The notes under the pieces are model-generated. The model was not told the DNA's origin and made no database searches. It saw nothing but the letters and a program-made list of their open reading frames with translations. Below are positions 45,451 through 55,015 of a stretch of 64,000 nucleotides of DNA, one piece after another (within the stretch, counting starts at the first letter, position 1; each line of letters starts with the position of its first letter). Made by a program: the position numbers and the translations under genes. The DNA is from Saccharofermentans sp. (GTDB lineage: Bacteria > Bacillota > Clostridia > Saccharofermentanales > Saccharofermentanaceae): NCBI GenBank assembly GCA_024684815.1, contig JAIKWL010000084.1, positions 24,002 to 88,001 on the forward strand. The letters run 5' to 3'.

Positions 45451-46563
45451 ATGGAAAGACGGTACATGATCACAGGCGGCGGAACTTCCGGGCATATAAA
45501 TCCGGCTCTTGCGATTGCCGGCCTTATGCAGGAAGATGCCGAAGCAAACGGCGATACATGCCGTATCATCTTCACCGGCAGAAAAGCCGGACTTGAAGGC
45601 GAACTTGTACCTAAAGCAGGATATGAATTCAGAGATGTTGAAGCACTGCCGATGCCGTCTAAGCCTTCTTTGAAGATGGTCAAGGCATGGGGAGCTTTGG
45701 AGCGCGGCAAGAAGCAGTGCATGAAGCTTATTGCGGATTTCAAGCCGGACTGTGTTATCAGCACCGGCGGATATGTAAGCGGTCCTCTCCTCTCGGCAGC
45801 CAGAAAAGCCAATATCCCGGTAATGATACATGAAGCGAATGCTTTTCCGGGCAGAGCCAACAAATTCCTGTCCCGCGGCGCAGCTCTTGTAATGACCGGC
45901 TTTCCCGGTCAGGAGGAGATCTTTTCAAAGGCGAAAAAAGTTGTTTATACGGGCAATCCCGTAAGGGGAATGATGTTCGGAAGGACAAAGGAAGGATCGA
46001 GAAAAGAACTTGGCTTTGATAATGACCGCAAACTGGTCTTTGTCATGGGCGGTTCACTGGGTTCAGCCACGCTTACTAACTTTGTTTTCGATTTCGTGAA
46101 AAAGCCCGAACACAGGGATATCTATTTTGTTATTTCGGTCGGCAAGCATAACTCGGTCGAGATCACTCCCGATGTAATGAACCTTCCGAATCTTGAGATA
46201 AAGGAATACATCGACAGGCCTGATCTGTATATGTCGGCAGCTGACTGTTCAATACTCCGCGCAGGAGCAGTTACATGTGCAGAGATCACGGCAACGGGTG
46301 CATGTGCGATAATGGTGCCTTATCCTTTTGCCGCACATGATCATCAAACATACAATGCGAATTCACTTGCCTCCAAGGGTGCCGGGATCGTTGTCAGTGA
46401 CAACGACGTAAAGCAGGGTAAACTCGAAGGCATACTTATAGATCTGTTAAACGATCCGGCAAGACAGGAAAGTATCAGAAAAGCCGGCAGTGATCTTGCG
46501 ATCAGAGATACCGGTAAGAGAATAACCGAAGCGATCAAAGAGGCACTTGGGAATAATCCGTAA
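45451..46563 (+). CDS. murG: UDP-GlcNAc:lipid I N-acetylglucosaminyltransferase
   Basis: Makes lipid II at the inner face of the membrane. The 370-residue GT28 protein opens MITGGGTSGHINPALAIA, with FTGRKAGLEGELVPKAG, HEANAFPGRANKFLSR and the UDP-GlcNAc-binding SILRAGAVTCAEITATG. ATG 45451 starts four bases after ftsW, with GAGGG ahead; the frame is open upstream only because it runs through ftsW in another frame. Confidence 0.96.
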   Translation: MERRYMITGGGTSGHINPALAIAGLMQEDAEANGDTCRIIFTGRKAGLEGELVPKAGYEFRDVEALPMPSKPSLKMVKAWGALERGKKQCMKLIADFKPDCVISTGGYVSGPLLSAARKANIPVMIHEANAFPGRANKFLSRGAALVMTGFPGQEEIFSKAKKVVYTGNPVRGMMFGRTKEGSRKELGFDNDRKLVFVMGGSLGSATLTNFVFDFVKKPEHRDIYFVISVGKHNSVEITPDVMNLPNLEIKEYIDRPDLYMSAADCSILRAGAVTCAEITATGACAIMVPYPFAAHDHQTYNANSLASKGAGIVVSDNDVKQGKLEGILIDLLNDPARQESIRKAGSDLAIRDTGKRITEAIKEALGNNP

Positions 46564-46581
46564 ACTGATAGAATAGTAACT

Positions 46582-47790
46582 ATGGATGATAACGAATTAG
46601 ACAGATTGTTCGGTAAAGACAGCGAATCTGAAGGCATGACACCCGATGATACCGGTTCAGATGCCCCGGATTCTGACGGTCTTGAACTGTCAGAAGCCTC
46701 TTCTGATGACAATCCGTTCACTTTTGAATCAGGCGGCGAACCGTCAGGTAATATAGCAGACGTTTATGATCTTGAAGATGACAACATTGAGGATGAGCCT
46801 CAAGATGATATTGCGGAAGATGAGCCTGAGGATAAGGAAACTGACCTGACCGAAGAAAACATCGGAGAGGAATCAGAATCTAAAGAACAAAGATCCCATA
46901 AAGTTCCTCAGAATGAGAGGCCTGCTCCGGTAAAAAAGTTCAAACGAAAACCGGTTGAAGATAATGCAAAGGAGTTTAATGCTCCGTTTCCTTTATCCGT
47001 GAAGAGCATAGTGGTTATCTGCCTTGCTCTTGTTGTAGTCGTAATGGTCATCCTTATAGCATTTCTTCCGGCATTCAGAGTAAAGAATGCCAATATTGAC
47101 GGGAATGTTGTCCTGACCGACATGGAAATCCTGAATGAAGTAGGGCTTGAGTATAATGCCCATCTGATGAGCGGAGTAAGCGGTAATGTTTTCGACGTCA
47201 TAAGGCTTAACTACGGCAAGACGGAGGAAAAGATCAAGAAAGAGAATCCTTATATCGAGGATATCAGGATAACGATAAAACTGCCGTCCACTGTTGATAT
47301 CCGTGTCAGGGAGCGCAGCAAGATCTGCTACATCAAAACTCCTGACGGATATGCCGCACTTGATAAAGACGGCATTGTTCTCGAACTCTCTTCTTTTGAC
47401 GCAAAAGGAGATGTCGGTCCCGTTATCTGCGGTCTTAATGTCAGATCAGCAGAATTAGGCAAGCCTGTCGTGATCTCTAATACCTACGATTACAAGAAGG
47501 CGATAATCGTCCTTGGAGCGATCCTTGCAGCAGATAACGCCAGTGTTGGCGGCAATTATTCGATGTTTGAAAATACCTCCGAGGTCCGCATATTGCCGAG
47601 CGGTTATATATTCCTTACGATCTATTCGCCGTCCGGCAACCTGATACAGATCAAGCTCGACAGCCTCGAGACCATAAGTGATGATATGGCATGGCTTCTC
47701 TATCTCTTTAATTCCGAAGGAATCGACAAGGTCAGCGTGGACGGTGCGCTCGATATGACCGACGATGACCCGATTTTCAAGGAATACTGA
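46582..47790 (+). CDS. ftsQ: Cell division protein FtsQ/DivIB
   Basis: Scaffold linking FtsL and the septal synthases. The 402 residues comprise a very acidic cytoplasmic tail (~1-115; many Asp/Glu/Ser), a basic stop, TM ~136-158, then the POTRA domain starting FRVKNANIDGNVVLTD and the FtsQ beta domain. The acidic N-terminus is longer than in most FtsQ proteins. It ends the group before the ftsZ promoters. Confidence 0.9.
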   Translation: MDDNELDRLFGKDSESEGMTPDDTGSDAPDSDGLELSEASSDDNPFTFESGGEPSGNIADVYDLEDDNIEDEPQDDIAEDEPEDKETDLTEENIGEESESKEQRSHKVPQNERPAPVKKFKRKPVEDNAKEFNAPFPLSVKSIVVICLALVVVVMVILIAFLPAFRVKNANIDGNVVLTDMEILNEVGLEYNAHLMSGVSGNVFDVIRLNYGKTEEKIKKENPYIEDIRITIKLPSTVDIRVRERSKICYIKTPDGYAALDKDGIVLELSSFDAKGDVGPVICGLNVRSAELGKPVVISNTYDYKKAIIVLGAILAADNASVGGNYSMFENTSEVRILPSGYIFLTIYSPSGNLIQIKLDSLETISDDMAWLLYLFNSEGIDKVSVDGALDMTDDDPIFKEY

Positions 47791-47799
47791 TAAAAATAC

Positions 47800-47829
47800 T
47801 TGATTTCACTCATTTAATGCTAATATAAA
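47800..47829 (+). promoter_or_regulatory. ftsZ promoter, upstream
   Basis: TTGATT (47800-47805), 18 bases, TATAAA (47824-47829), directly after the ftsQ stop in a very AT-rich gap. Confidence 0.5.
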
Positions 47830-47874
47830 TATGAAAGTTTCTTTACATTCACCAAGTATTTCCCCTTGTTTGTA

Positions 47875-47903
47875 TTGATTGAAACTTGTGTTTAGGTTAA
47901 AAT
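47875..47903 (+). promoter_or_regulatory. ftsZ promoter, downstream
   Basis: TTGATT (47875-47880), 17 bases, TAAAAT (47898-47903). A leader of about 70 AT-rich bases precedes the strong Shine-Dalgarno CGGAGG before ATG 47983. Two tandem promoters would let ftsZ exceed the rest of the cluster. Confidence 0.65.
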
Positions 47904-47982
47904 TTTGAATGGTTAATAATATTTATTTAATCAAGAATTTTTTTATTAGGTTGCAACTATAAAGAGTACGGAGGAAAAAAGG

Positions 47983-49359
47983 ATGTCTGAGAGCAAGCAT
48001 AGCTATTCAATGGACGAATCTAATGTCGCAAGCATTAAGGTAATCGGCGTAGGTGGCGGCGGAAGTAATGCCGTAAACCGAATGGTCGAGAGTGGTGTCC
48101 AGGGCGTCACTTTTATCGCTGTCAATACAGATAATCAGGCTCTCGCCCGCAACAAGGCAGAGATCAAGATCCAGATCGGTGAGAAAGTAACCAGAGGTTT
48201 GGGATGCGGTGCAGATCCCAGTGTCGGAGAGAAGTCCGCTGAAGAATCAAGAGACGAGATCGCAGAAGCTATCGCAAATACAGATATGCTCTTTATTACA
48301 GCAGGCATGGGCGGCGGAACAGGAACAGGTGCTGCTCCCGTTGTTGCCCAGATCGCCAAGGATCTCGGAATCCTCACAGTTGCTGTTGTTACCACACCGT
48401 TCACATTCGAGGGCGCAAAGAGAGCAGCAAACGCCGAGCGCGGTATCAGAGAACTCCAGAAGTCAGTTGACTCGCTCATCGTTGTATCCAACGACAAACT
48501 CCTTGACGTAGTAGACGATAACACAAGCTTCGAAGAAGCATTCAATATGGCTGACCAGGTATTGAAGTTCGGTGTTGCAGGTATTTCCGACCTCGTAGCT
48601 ATTCCCGGACTCATCAACCTCGACCTGGCAGACGTTACACGTGTCATGAAGGATGCAGGTATCTGCCATATGGGTATCGGCCGTGCTTCAGGTGAAGACA
48701 GAGCTACAGTTGCCATCAAGCAGGCTATCAATTCGCCTCTCCTTGATACAACGATCGACGGCGCTACAGGCGTTATCCTTAACTTTACAGGCGGACGCGG
48801 AATGCGTCTTTCCGAGATCGATGCAGCTTCATCTGTTGTTCGTCAGGCTGCTGCTCCCGAAGCTGAGATCATCGTCGGTGCAGTTGTTGATGACTCACTT
48901 GAAGATGAGCTCATGATCACGGTTATCGCTTCAGGTTTTGATAACACCATCAATGCTTCTGCAGGTCACAGAGCAAGCACTTCAGTTCTCTCAAGAGAGA
49001 ATCCTACAATAATCACATCCAGACAGCCTGTTGCTCCTCAGCCGAGAACAGACTACACACCGAGACAGGCAGAGCCTCAGCCTCAGCCCGTTCCGGTACA
49101 GAGAGCTCAGCCCGGTTTCAGATTCGGTGACGATTCAGTAAATCAGCCTGCACCTGCTCCCGTTCCTGTTCAGCAGGTACCCGTACAGCAGGTTCCCGTT
49201 CAGCAGGTTCCTGTTCAGCAGGCAGCACCTGCACCTGCTCCGGTACAGCAGCCGGTTCAGATGGGCGGAAGACCTCAGGCTAACGTAGCCCCTGCTACCG
49301 AGGAGAAGGCACAGAAGTCAGCTAAGCCCTGGTTCATGTTCGGTAAGGACGGACAGTAA
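47983..49359 (+). CDS. ftsZ: Cell division GTPase FtsZ
   Basis: Tubulin homologue forming the Z ring. The 458-residue protein has [15 protein letters not shown], the tubulin signature [13 protein letters not shown], the T7 loop and a complete globular domain to ~320. The linker (~320-430) is rich in Gln/Pro/Val with four back-to-back VPVQQ units. The C-terminus [13 protein letters not shown] does not match the usual FtsA/SepF-binding peptide (DIPxFLR type). No ftsA is in the window. Confidence 0.97.
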   Translation: MSESKHSYSMDESNVASIKVIGVGGGGSNAVNRMVESGVQGVTFIAVNTDNQALARNKAEIKIQIGEKVTRGLGCGADPSVGEKSAEESRDEIAEAIANTDMLFITAGMGGGTGTGAAPVVAQIAKDLGILTVAVVTTPFTFEGAKRAANAERGIRELQKSVDSLIVVSNDKLLDVVDDNTSFEEAFNMADQVLKFGVAGISDLVAIPGLINLDLADVTRVMKDAGICHMGIGRASGEDRATVAIKQAINSPLLDTTIDGATGVILNFTGGRGMRLSEIDAASSVVRQAAAPEAEIIVGAVVDDSLEDELMITVIASGFDNTINASAGHRASTSVLSRENPTIITSRQPVAPQPRTDYTPRQAEPQPQPVPVQRAQPGFRFGDDSVNQPAPAPVPVQQVPVQQVPVQQVPVQQAAPAPAPVQQPVQMGGRPQANVAPATEEKAQKSAKPWFMFGKDGQ

Positions 49360-49376
49360 TCTGAGGAGTAGGTTCC

Positions 49377-49850
49377 GTGGTCTGTCCCAAATGCGGCGAG
49401 AATGACGATAAGGTCCTCGATTCAAGACCGAGTGACGATGGCTTTGTTATCAGGAGAAGGCGTGTTTGCCTGGTCTGTGGTGCCAGATTTTCTACGATAG
49501 AGAAGATCGAAGGCTTAAAGCCGATGGTCGTAAAGAAGGACGGTTCCAAGCAGCCGTACGATCCGGATAAGATATTACGAAGCCTGGACGTAGCGTGCCA
49601 GAAACGCGGTGTATCACAACAGGTCAAAGAGAATATCTGTTCTGATATAACACATCTTGTTGAAGGCAGATTTAATAAAGAGATAACTTCGTCGGAGATC
49701 GGCGAGTTTATAATGTCGAAGCTTATGGATATAGACCGCGTGTCTTATGTCCGCTTCGCCTCGGTATATAAGAATTTCACTGATCTGGATTCCTATACTG
49801 CCGAGATCAATAATTTTGAAGTCGGGAGCGACAGCTCCGGCGCAGAATAA
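49377..49850 (+). CDS. nrdR: Transcriptional repressor NrdR
   Basis: ATP-cone repressor of ribonucleotide reductase genes. The 157-residue protein has a zinc ribbon (CPKCGENDDKVLDSR, then RRRRVCLVCGARFSTIE) and an ATP cone starting VVKKDGSKQPYDPDKI. The start is GTG 49377 with GAGGAG ahead (49363-49368). The ATP cone can bind ATP or dATP, so it reads dNTP status. It follows ftsZ by 17 bases. Confidence 0.96.
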   Translation: MVCPKCGENDDKVLDSRPSDDGFVIRRRRVCLVCGARFSTIEKIEGLKPMVVKKDGSKQPYDPDKILRSLDVACQKRGVSQQVKENICSDITHLVEGRFNKEITSSEIGEFIMSKLMDIDRVSYVRFASVYKNFTDLDSYTAEINNFEVGSDSSGAE

Positions 49851-49853
49851 AGG

Positions 49854-49872
49854 TTTGTAACATTGTTACAAA
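49854..49872. promoter_or_regulatory. Perfect palindrome upstream of the two-component operon
   Basis: TTTGTAAC-ATT-GTTACAAA is an 8+8 inverted repeat with a 3-base centre just after the nrdR stop. An extra GTTACA half-site lies at 49890. Its 13-base core recurs at 20647-20659. No T-run follows, so operator is a better reading than terminator. Confidence 0.5.
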
Positions 49873-49911
49873 AAGGAATAGCCAAAAAAGTTACAGGATA
49901 GGGGTGATCAT

Positions 49912-50631
49912 ATGGCTGCTAATAAGGTTTTGCTCGTAGACGACGATCAGGGCATCATTGAAGTACTCAAGCTTTATTTCGAGAAAGAGGGATATCAGGT
50001 ATCCACATGCATGCAGGGCGATAAGGCCGTAGCAGCATTCCACAGTTTTGTTCCTGATATCGTTATCCTGGATCTTATGCTTCCCGGTATGGACGGTAAT
50101 GATATCTGCCGTGAGATCAGGAAGACATCTGACACACCGATCATAATGCTTACAGCAAGGACTGACACTCTGGACAAGATCGTCGGTTTGGAACTCGGTG
50201 CCGATGACTATATTCCCAAGCCTTTTGAACCTAAGGAAGTCCTTGCAAGAGTAAAGGCTGTATTAAGACGTACCGATAAGCGCGATCAGGCTCCTGCTGC
50301 TACTGACAGCAAGGAAGGCTCTTCTGATGTAATCACATATCCCGGCTTTTCAGTTGATAAGATCCGTTATGTTGTAAGTGTTGACGGCAACGAGATCTAT
50401 ATGCCGCCAAAGGAACTTGAACTTTTATTTTTCCTCGCATCCAATCCGAACAGGGTGTTCACAAGAGAACAGCTTCTTGAGAATGTCTGGGGATATGATT
50501 TCTACGGAGAATCACGTACTGTGGATGTTCATATCAAGCGTATCAGAGAGAAGATCGAGAATCCCGACAGGGAACAGAACTGGAGCATAAAGACTGTCTG
50601 GAGCAAGGGTTATAAATTCGAGACGAGGTAA
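49912..50631 (+). CDS. OmpR/PhoB-family response regulator
   Basis: The 239 residues comprise a receiver with LLVDDDQG, phospho-acceptor Asp54 (VILDLMLPGMDG), TARTDTLDK and Lys103 in DDYIPKPF, and a C-terminal winged helix (ELELLFFLASNPNRVFTREQL; YGESRTVDVHIKRIREK). It is regulated by the kinase five bases downstream. No target gene is obvious; it resembles WalR/PhoP-type regulators, but the two accessory walH/walI genes are absent. Confidence 0.95.
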   Translation: MAANKVLLVDDDQGIIEVLKLYFEKEGYQVSTCMQGDKAVAAFHSFVPDIVILDLMLPGMDGNDICREIRKTSDTPIIMLTARTDTLDKIVGLELGADDYIPKPFEPKEVLARVKAVLRRTDKRDQAPAATDSKEGSSDVITYPGFSVDKIRYVVSVDGNEIYMPPKELELLFFLASNPNRVFTREQLLENVWGYDFYGESRTVDVHIKRIREKIENPDREQNWSIKTVWSKGYKFETR

Positions 50632-50636
50632 GATTT

Positions 50637-52187
50637 ATGGCGCCGAGATCCGACGGTAAGCAGGTATCGGCGGGCTTTGCCGTTTTTCTGATAACATTTC
50701 TTGTACTTGCAACGCTGATTGTTTTTGCAGTCTTGTTGTTTCTTTCCTATGAGAATATGTACAAGAATCTCATTGATGAAGTGGAGTCCGGCACTGAGAA
50801 TGCCGCCACGGATCTTGCTGCTGATATCACATCCATTACCTCACTTCAGATGGAGCCGTTCGAATATACCATCAATGATGACGGCACTGACAATTTCAAG
50901 AATTCCCGCATAATAGAGAGATTCGTAAGTTCGCAGACTTACCGTTCAAGCGGTTCCGTTTATATTACCGACAAGAACGGCAAGATCTACTGCCGGAATT
51001 CATTCGTGATGGATATTGCAGACAACCTTCTCACGACTGAAGACGGACCTCTTTACATTGCGCAGCAGGATGCATTAGATCTTCTTAACGAAGCGAATAT
51101 TAACGGTTCTTCAAGAACGAGTTCGCATAATACAGGAAAAGTCATCTCCATCAGCTGTATCAAGATCTTCGGGACTCCGTATTTTTGCATTGTAAGCAAC
51201 AGCGAGGGAACCGAGCAGACAAAAGCAGAATATATTAACGTTATCCTTATTCCTGCCTTGATAGCAATGTTCATTGCTATAATCCTCTATGCGGTCTTTG
51301 TTTATTTCAGCCTTATGCCTATCAAGGATATTTCGCAGGCTATATCAAAGGTTGCGGAAGGAGATTACTCGGTAAGAGTAAGTCCCAAATACTCCGAGAC
51401 AAACGATTTTACAACACTGTCGGTATCATCGGAATTTTCCGAGATGGGTGCGACAGTAAATAAGATGATCGAATCACTCGAGAACCAGGAACACGACAGG
51501 GAGATGTTCATTTCCTCTATCGCTCATGATATAAGGACACCGCTTACTTCGATAAACGGATTTGTAACGGCGATGCTTGACGGTACGATCCCTGAAGATA
51601 AGCAGTCGCACTATCTGGAGCTTATCAAGCAGCAGACTGACAGGATCAGGACACTCGTAACGCAGATGACTGAAGCTTCTTCACTTTCGCATCCCGATCC
51701 CGAGATGATGGAGGAATTCAATATCAATGACATGATCAATGATATCGTAGATAATCTCGAAGCTCAGCTTACGGATAAGCAGATCAGGGTCATCAAGTCA
51801 TTGGATCCCGGACCCGGCATCATGGTCTACGGTGAAGCACAGCAGCTTTGCAGAGTAATAATCAACATCATAACGAATGCTATAAAGTTCACACCGATGA
51901 ACGGTGATATCAAGATATCCACAGAGTCCAATCCAAAAGCCCGTAAGGTCATTATCTCAGTCGAGGATTCCGGAGCCGGCGTTGAGGAATCAAAGCGGCA
52001 GAGGATATTCGAGAGCTTCTATCAGGCAGATCCTTCCAGAAAAGCGGAGGGCTTCGGTCTGGGATTATATATTTGTAAACAGATCCTTGCAGGTCACGGT
52101 CAGACGATCATATGTGATGAAGGCAGGGAATTAGGCGGCGCAAGATTTGTTTTTTCTTTCCCTTTCCCGCCTGAGGATCAGGAGTAA
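50637..52187 (+). CDS. Membrane sensor histidine kinase
   Basis: The 516 residues comprise TM ~13-36, an extracellular sensor (~37-200), TM ~201-226, HAMP (~227-285), a HisKA domain with phospho-acceptor His297 (SSIAHDIRTPLTSI) and HATPase_c (N box IITNAIKFTP, G1 DSGAGV, G2 GFGLGLYICKQI). It phosphorylates the upstream response regulator. The sensor domain ligand is unknown. Confidence 0.95.
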   Translation: MAPRSDGKQVSAGFAVFLITFLVLATLIVFAVLLFLSYENMYKNLIDEVESGTENAATDLAADITSITSLQMEPFEYTINDDGTDNFKNSRIIERFVSSQTYRSSGSVYITDKNGKIYCRNSFVMDIADNLLTTEDGPLYIAQQDALDLLNEANINGSSRTSSHNTGKVISISCIKIFGTPYFCIVSNSEGTEQTKAEYINVILIPALIAMFIAIILYAVFVYFSLMPIKDISQAISKVAEGDYSVRVSPKYSETNDFTTLSVSSEFSEMGATVNKMIESLENQEHDREMFISSIAHDIRTPLTSINGFVTAMLDGTIPEDKQSHYLELIKQQTDRIRTLVTQMTEASSLSHPDPEMMEEFNINDMINDIVDNLEAQLTDKQIRVIKSLDPGPGIMVYGEAQQLCRVIINIITNAIKFTPMNGDIKISTESNPKARKVIISVEDSGAGVEESKRQRIFESFYQADPSRKAEGFGLGLYICKQILAGHGQTIICDEGRELGGARFVFSFPFPPEDQE

Positions 52188-52192
52188 AAGGT

Positions 52193-52834
52193 TTGGCGGA
52201 TAAGAAAACGAAAGGAAAGGCTCTCGCTGCCAGAATGTATGATGCTCTGTCAAGGGAGTTTCCCGATTCCGCATGTTCTTTGGAATACGATTGTCCGCAA
52301 AACCTCGCTATAAGAGGAATATTGTCCGCACAATGCACCGATAAAAGGGTTAATATAACCGCAGCGGATCTTTTCAGTAAATATCCGGATATGGAATCTA
52401 TCGCTAGTGAGGATCCGGATGTTATAGCATCTGTCATAAAGCCGTGCGGCCTTACTGCTTCAAAGACCAGGTCTGTTATCGCATTTGCGAAGAAGATGAC
52501 CGGGGAATGGGGCGGCAGGGTTCCTGATGATGTGGAACTCCTGATGGAGGTCCCGGGCATCGGAAGGAAGATCGCTAACCTTATAGTCGGTGAAGTGTAT
52601 CAGATACCTGCAGTTGTTGTGGATACGCACTGCAAGCGCGTGATGAAGAGAATAGGAATAACAGAAAGTGATGACCCTGCAAAGGTTGAGAAGGACATAA
52701 TGAAGGTATTTCCTGAAGACACATGGATCAGATTAGGACACCTGTCTGTGGATCTCGGAAGAAAGTACTGCACGGCAAATAATCCCAAGTGTGATGATTG
52801 TCCGTGTTCATCTTTCTGTGCGGGGAGGAAATAA
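52193..52834 (+). CDS. nth: Endonuclease III
   Basis: DNA glycosylase/AP lyase for oxidised pyrimidines. The 213-residue protein has LSAQCTDKRVN, the helix-hairpin-helix VPGIGRKIAN with catalytic Lys, VDTHCKRV with catalytic Asp, and the 4Fe-4S cluster Cys set in YCTANNPKCDDCPCSSFC. The start is TTG 52193 behind AGGAG. It is cotranscribed with the kinase and recG. Confidence 0.96.
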   Translation: MADKKTKGKALAARMYDALSREFPDSACSLEYDCPQNLAIRGILSAQCTDKRVNITAADLFSKYPDMESIASEDPDVIASVIKPCGLTASKTRSVIAFAKKMTGEWGGRVPDDVELLMEVPGIGRKIANLIVGEVYQIPAVVVDTHCKRVMKRIGITESDDPAKVEKDIMKVFPEDTWIRLGHLSVDLGRKYCTANNPKCDDCPCSSFCAGRK

Positions 52835-52837
52835 GTT

Positions 52838-55015
52838 ATGGCAACGATCCATCTGTCGAGTCCGGTAACGGATCTTTACGGAGTAGGTCCTTCGGCAGAA
52901 GAAAAACTCGCAAAGCTTGATATTTATACCGTCTACGATCTTATTGCATTTATCCCGTGGCGTTATGATGACTGGTCTTCGGTAGGAACGATCGGGTCTT
53001 TTGACATGGGCGAACGCTATGAGAATGATGCGGGATATGACATATCCTTCAGAGGAACCATATCGACCAATCCTTCGGTCAACATAACGAGCAGGAAAAA
53101 GCCTCTTACTTTTTTTGTAACTGACGGTACCGGAAGGATCAGGCTTACATTTTTTAATTCACAGTATCTTGCAGGCAAATTCGCTTTGGGTGACGAGTGC
53201 TTTGTGCACGGATCGGTTACGCTGTTTAACGGACAGATGCAGATGGTTAATCCTTATATCGAAAAGGCTGAGAAGATCACGGACGATGCGCTCGTAAGAC
53301 CTGTATATCACCTGACGGCAGGTCTTACTTCTAATAACATTTCCAAATGGGTAAGGACTGCATTAAAGCTTTGCGGTAATGAACTCCTGTCGTGTATCCC
53401 TTCTACGATCGCAGAGGAGAAAGGTTTTGTGCCGCCTTCAAGAGCGTATGAGATGGCGCACTTTCCTGCTTCAATAGATGAAGCAAGAAGAGCACGGGAG
53501 CAGCTTGCCTATGAAGAACTCATACTTCTGGGTATCGGTATGAAGCTCTACAGCTCAGGCCACGGCGTTAAGGAAGTTGCAGAGCAGGTAATACCGTCAG
53601 ATCATAACGGCATTGACAGGAATCTGCTTGCAAAATGGAATCAGATAAAGAGCAATCTCGGCTTTGCCCTTACTAAGGATCAGACTGATGCGTTTAAGGA
53701 TGTCCAGACTGATCTTATGTCTGCTGTCCCGATGAACAGACTGATACAGGGAGACGTAGGATCCGGCAAGACCATGGTAGCAGCATTGTCCATGATCATT
53801 ACCGCTCTCATGGGCAAACAGGCTGTACTCCTGGCACCCACATCCGTGCTTGCCTCACAGCATTATAAGACTATATCCGGACTGATGAATAACAGCGGCA
53901 TGGAACCTGTTCTGTTACTAGGCAAGACTAAGCCTTCCGAGAAGGCAGAGATAAAAGAGAAGATTGCAAATGGTGAAGCAAGAGTCATAATCGGTACGCA
54001 TGCGCTTCTGACAGACGACATAAGCTTTAACGATCTGGCTTTGGTAATCGCAGATGAACAGCACCGTTTCGGTGTCAGGCAAAGAGAGAAACTCCTTTTT
54101 AAGGATACTGCACAGGATGGCACTGTAAAGAGCGTGCATAATCTCGTAATGACGGCTACTCCTATTCCAAGAACGCTTGCAATGGTGATCTATGGTGATA
54201 TGGCGACTTCCGTGATCAGAGAAAAACCTGCGGGCCGTCAGAAGATCACCACATGGTTTGTTAATTCCAAGAACAGCAAAGCCATCGAAGAGATGATGAG
54301 CATAAAGCTTTCTTCCGGGGAACAGGTATATATCGTGTGTGCAAAGATCGATAAGGATGAGACGGAGTCAGGTCTTGACAACATGGTCGGAGAGCCTGTC
54401 AGCGGAGATGATTCCGTTACAAGCGTTTTCGAGATGAAGAAGATCATTGATTCCATGAGCAATCTCTCACAGTACAAAAGCGCGGTGCTGTACGGTTCGA
54501 TGAAGGAAAAGGACAAACTCGATACCATGGAGAGATTCATATCCGGAGATATAAAGATCCTGATATCAACTACTGTTATCGAAGTCGGTGTGGATAATCC
54601 TAATGCAAATGTCATGATCATCATGGATGCCGACAGGTTCGGCCTGTCGACACTGCACCAGCTAAGAGGACGTATAGGAAGAGGCGATAAGAAGTCATTC
54701 TGTCTTCTCGTATCCGAATCAAGATCCGAGATCGCACTTCAGAGAATGAAGATGATGTGTGAATCTTCAGACGGCTTTGAACTTGCTGAGAAAGATCTTG
54801 AATTAAGGGGTCCCGGAGATTTTTACGGGACAAGGCAGCACGGTATTCCCACACTTCGCGCTGCAAACCTTTATACTGATATGAAGATCGCGACTGAAGC
54901 CACGGAAGCTGTGAACAGAGTGATCGAAGAAGGCGGGGAAGAAGCCGAAAGGCTGAATAATGCGATAAAGAAGATGTTTGAGCTAAAGTTTGCAAGAAAG
55001 ATGGAGCAGATGTAA
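52838..55015 (+). CDS. recG: ATP-dependent DNA helicase RecG
   Basis: Branch-migrates stalled forks and Holliday junctions. The 725 residues comprise an N-terminal wedge/OB domain (~60-170), helicase lobe 1 with GDVGSGKTMVA and ADEQHRFG (DEQH box), lobe 2 with TTVIEVGVDNPNA and QLRGRIGRG, and the TRG motif. It starts three bases after nth, and its stop overlaps the rsmD start. Confidence 0.96.
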   Translation: MATIHLSSPVTDLYGVGPSAEEKLAKLDIYTVYDLIAFIPWRYDDWSSVGTIGSFDMGERYENDAGYDISFRGTISTNPSVNITSRKKPLTFFVTDGTGRIRLTFFNSQYLAGKFALGDECFVHGSVTLFNGQMQMVNPYIEKAEKITDDALVRPVYHLTAGLTSNNISKWVRTALKLCGNELLSCIPSTIAEEKGFVPPSRAYEMAHFPASIDEARRAREQLAYEELILLGIGMKLYSSGHGVKEVAEQVIPSDHNGIDRNLLAKWNQIKSNLGFALTKDQTDAFKDVQTDLMSAVPMNRLIQGDVGSGKTMVAALSMIITALMGKQAVLLAPTSVLASQHYKTISGLMNNSGMEPVLLLGKTKPSEKAEIKEKIANGEARVIIGTHALLTDDISFNDLALVIADEQHRFGVRQREKLLFKDTAQDGTVKSVHNLVMTATPIPRTLAMVIYGDMATSVIREKPAGRQKITTWFVNSKNSKAIEEMMSIKLSSGEQVYIVCAKIDKDETESGLDNMVGEPVSGDDSVTSVFEMKKIIDSMSNLSQYKSAVLYGSMKEKDKLDTMERFISGDIKILISTTVIEVGVDNPNANVMIIMDADRFGLSTLHQLRGRIGRGDKKSFCLLVSESRSEIALQRMKMMCESSDGFELAEKDLELRGPGDFYGTRQHGIPTLRAANLYTDMKIATEATEAVNRVIEEGGEEAERLNNAIKKMFELKFARKMEQM

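Noticed and set aside
47791-47982. Hidden small gene between ftsQ and ftsZ
   Set aside because: The gap is AT-rich with promoters but has no ribosome site with an open frame other than ftsZ.
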